Source: Deltaproteobacteria bacterium (lineage in GTDB: Bacteria > Bdellovibrionota > UBA1018 > UBA923). Taken from it: 5,740 bases of DNA. Under the pieces are notes generated by a model. The model saw nothing but the letters and a program-made list of their open reading frames with translations. It was not told the origin of the DNA and made no database searches. Shown here one piece after another: positions 5,505-5,740 of the stretch. The translations under genes were made by a program, and so were the position numbers. The stretch spans positions 1 to 5,740 of the forward strand of contig JACQAX010000150.1 in the NCBI GenBank assembly GCA_016194795.1, read 5' to 3'. Positions within the stretch are counted from its first letter, which is position 1, and every line of letters starts with the position of its first letter.

Positions 5505-5740
5505 GTCGTCGACGGCGTGGCGCCTGGCGTGGTTTCGGTCGCCTTCTTCGGAAGCCTCAGGCCGATGTGCAGCTCGGCCAGCTGCTCGGGCGTGACGCTC
5601 GACGGCGTCTCGCTCATCAGATCCTGTCCGCGCTGCGTTTTCGGGAATGCCATCACCTCGCGGATCGCGTCGGTTCCGCAGAGAATCATCACGAGGCGAT
5701 CCATGCCGAACGCCATGCCGCCGTGAGGCGGCGTGCCGTA
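5501..5740 (-). CDS. aspS: Aspartyl-tRNA synthetase, C-terminal 79 residues (5' end outside window)
   Basis: Only the end of this class II aminoacyl-tRNA synthetase is present; the frame is open to the window edge, with its first visible codon at 5740-5738. The visible start YGTPPHGGMAFGMDR contains class II motif 3 with the ATP-contacting Arg. It is followed by LVMILCGTDAIREVMAFPKTQRGQDLM, split here as LVMILCGTDAIRE then VMAFPKTQ, which is characteristic of bacterial AspS. APKT-type FPKTQ and the later TPEQLAELHIGL match the usual C-terminus. After that come about 14 polar residues rich in Thr and Pro (KKATETTPGATPSTT), a modest tail. Whether the enzyme also charges tRNA-Asn cannot be judged because the anticodon-binding domain is outside the window. 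Its TGA shares bases with the glpD ATG (4-nt overlap), so the two genes form one transcription unit. Confidence 0.95.
   Translation of the reverse strand, partial: YGTPPHGGMAFGMDRLVMILCGTDAIREVMAFPKTQRGQDLMSETPSSVTPEQLAELHIGLRLPKKATETTPGATPSTT

Noticed and set aside
3936..5726. 596-codon + strand open frame opposite glpD and aspS
   Set aside because: It is longer than glpD, but glpD has unmistakable family motifs throughout. The opposing translation is rich in Arg, Ala, Glu and His with no domain, typical of a shadow frame in GC-rich DNA.

Overview
The window comes from a GC-rich diderm (Gram-negative) bacterium. The evidence is an MCE-type (Mla) lipid ABC transporter, a membrane-bound type glycerol-3-phosphate dehydrogenase, and a small exported protein with a lipobox-like N-terminus. 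The paired, dissimilar MlaE permeases would fit one of the deltaproteobacteria-like lineages, but nothing here fixes the taxon and this is only a guess. No RNA genes, mobile elements or CRISPR arrays are visible. Coding density is very high.

Left half, + strand (27-3135): a compact four-gene cluster, ATPase (MlaF-like), permease 1 (MlaE-like), permease 2 (MlaE-like) and substrate-binding MCE protein (MlaD-like). The first three junctions are 5 nt apart, overlapping by 1 nt (TAATG), and 15 nt apart. Together they would form an inner-membrane complex moving phospholipid or another lipid between inner and outer membranes. Compared with E. coli mlaFEDCB it has two different MlaE subunits, no visible mlaC or mlaB, and an ATPase that stops where the E. 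coli protein continues into a C-terminal extension. The permease2/MCE junction carries a perfect 11-bp inverted repeat that ends on the MCE start codon and overlaps a consensus extended -10 element (TGTTATAAT). A long-stem terminator candidate follows the MCE gene.

Middle, + strand (3257-3976): a separately transcribed-looking gene for a 239-residue exported protein of unknown family with four mature-region cysteines. It has its own candidate -10 and a good Shine-Dalgarno sequence. Its 3' end overlaps the convergent gene by 32 bp.

Right half, - strand (5740-3945): the last 79 codons of aspartyl-tRNA synthetase (aspS), whose stop overlaps the start of glpD by 4 nt (ATGA). This indicates an aspS-glpD transcription unit with translational coupling. 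glpD is complete and has the expected FAD and substrate motifs. The long open frames opposite glpD and opposite the transporter genes are GC-driven shadows.
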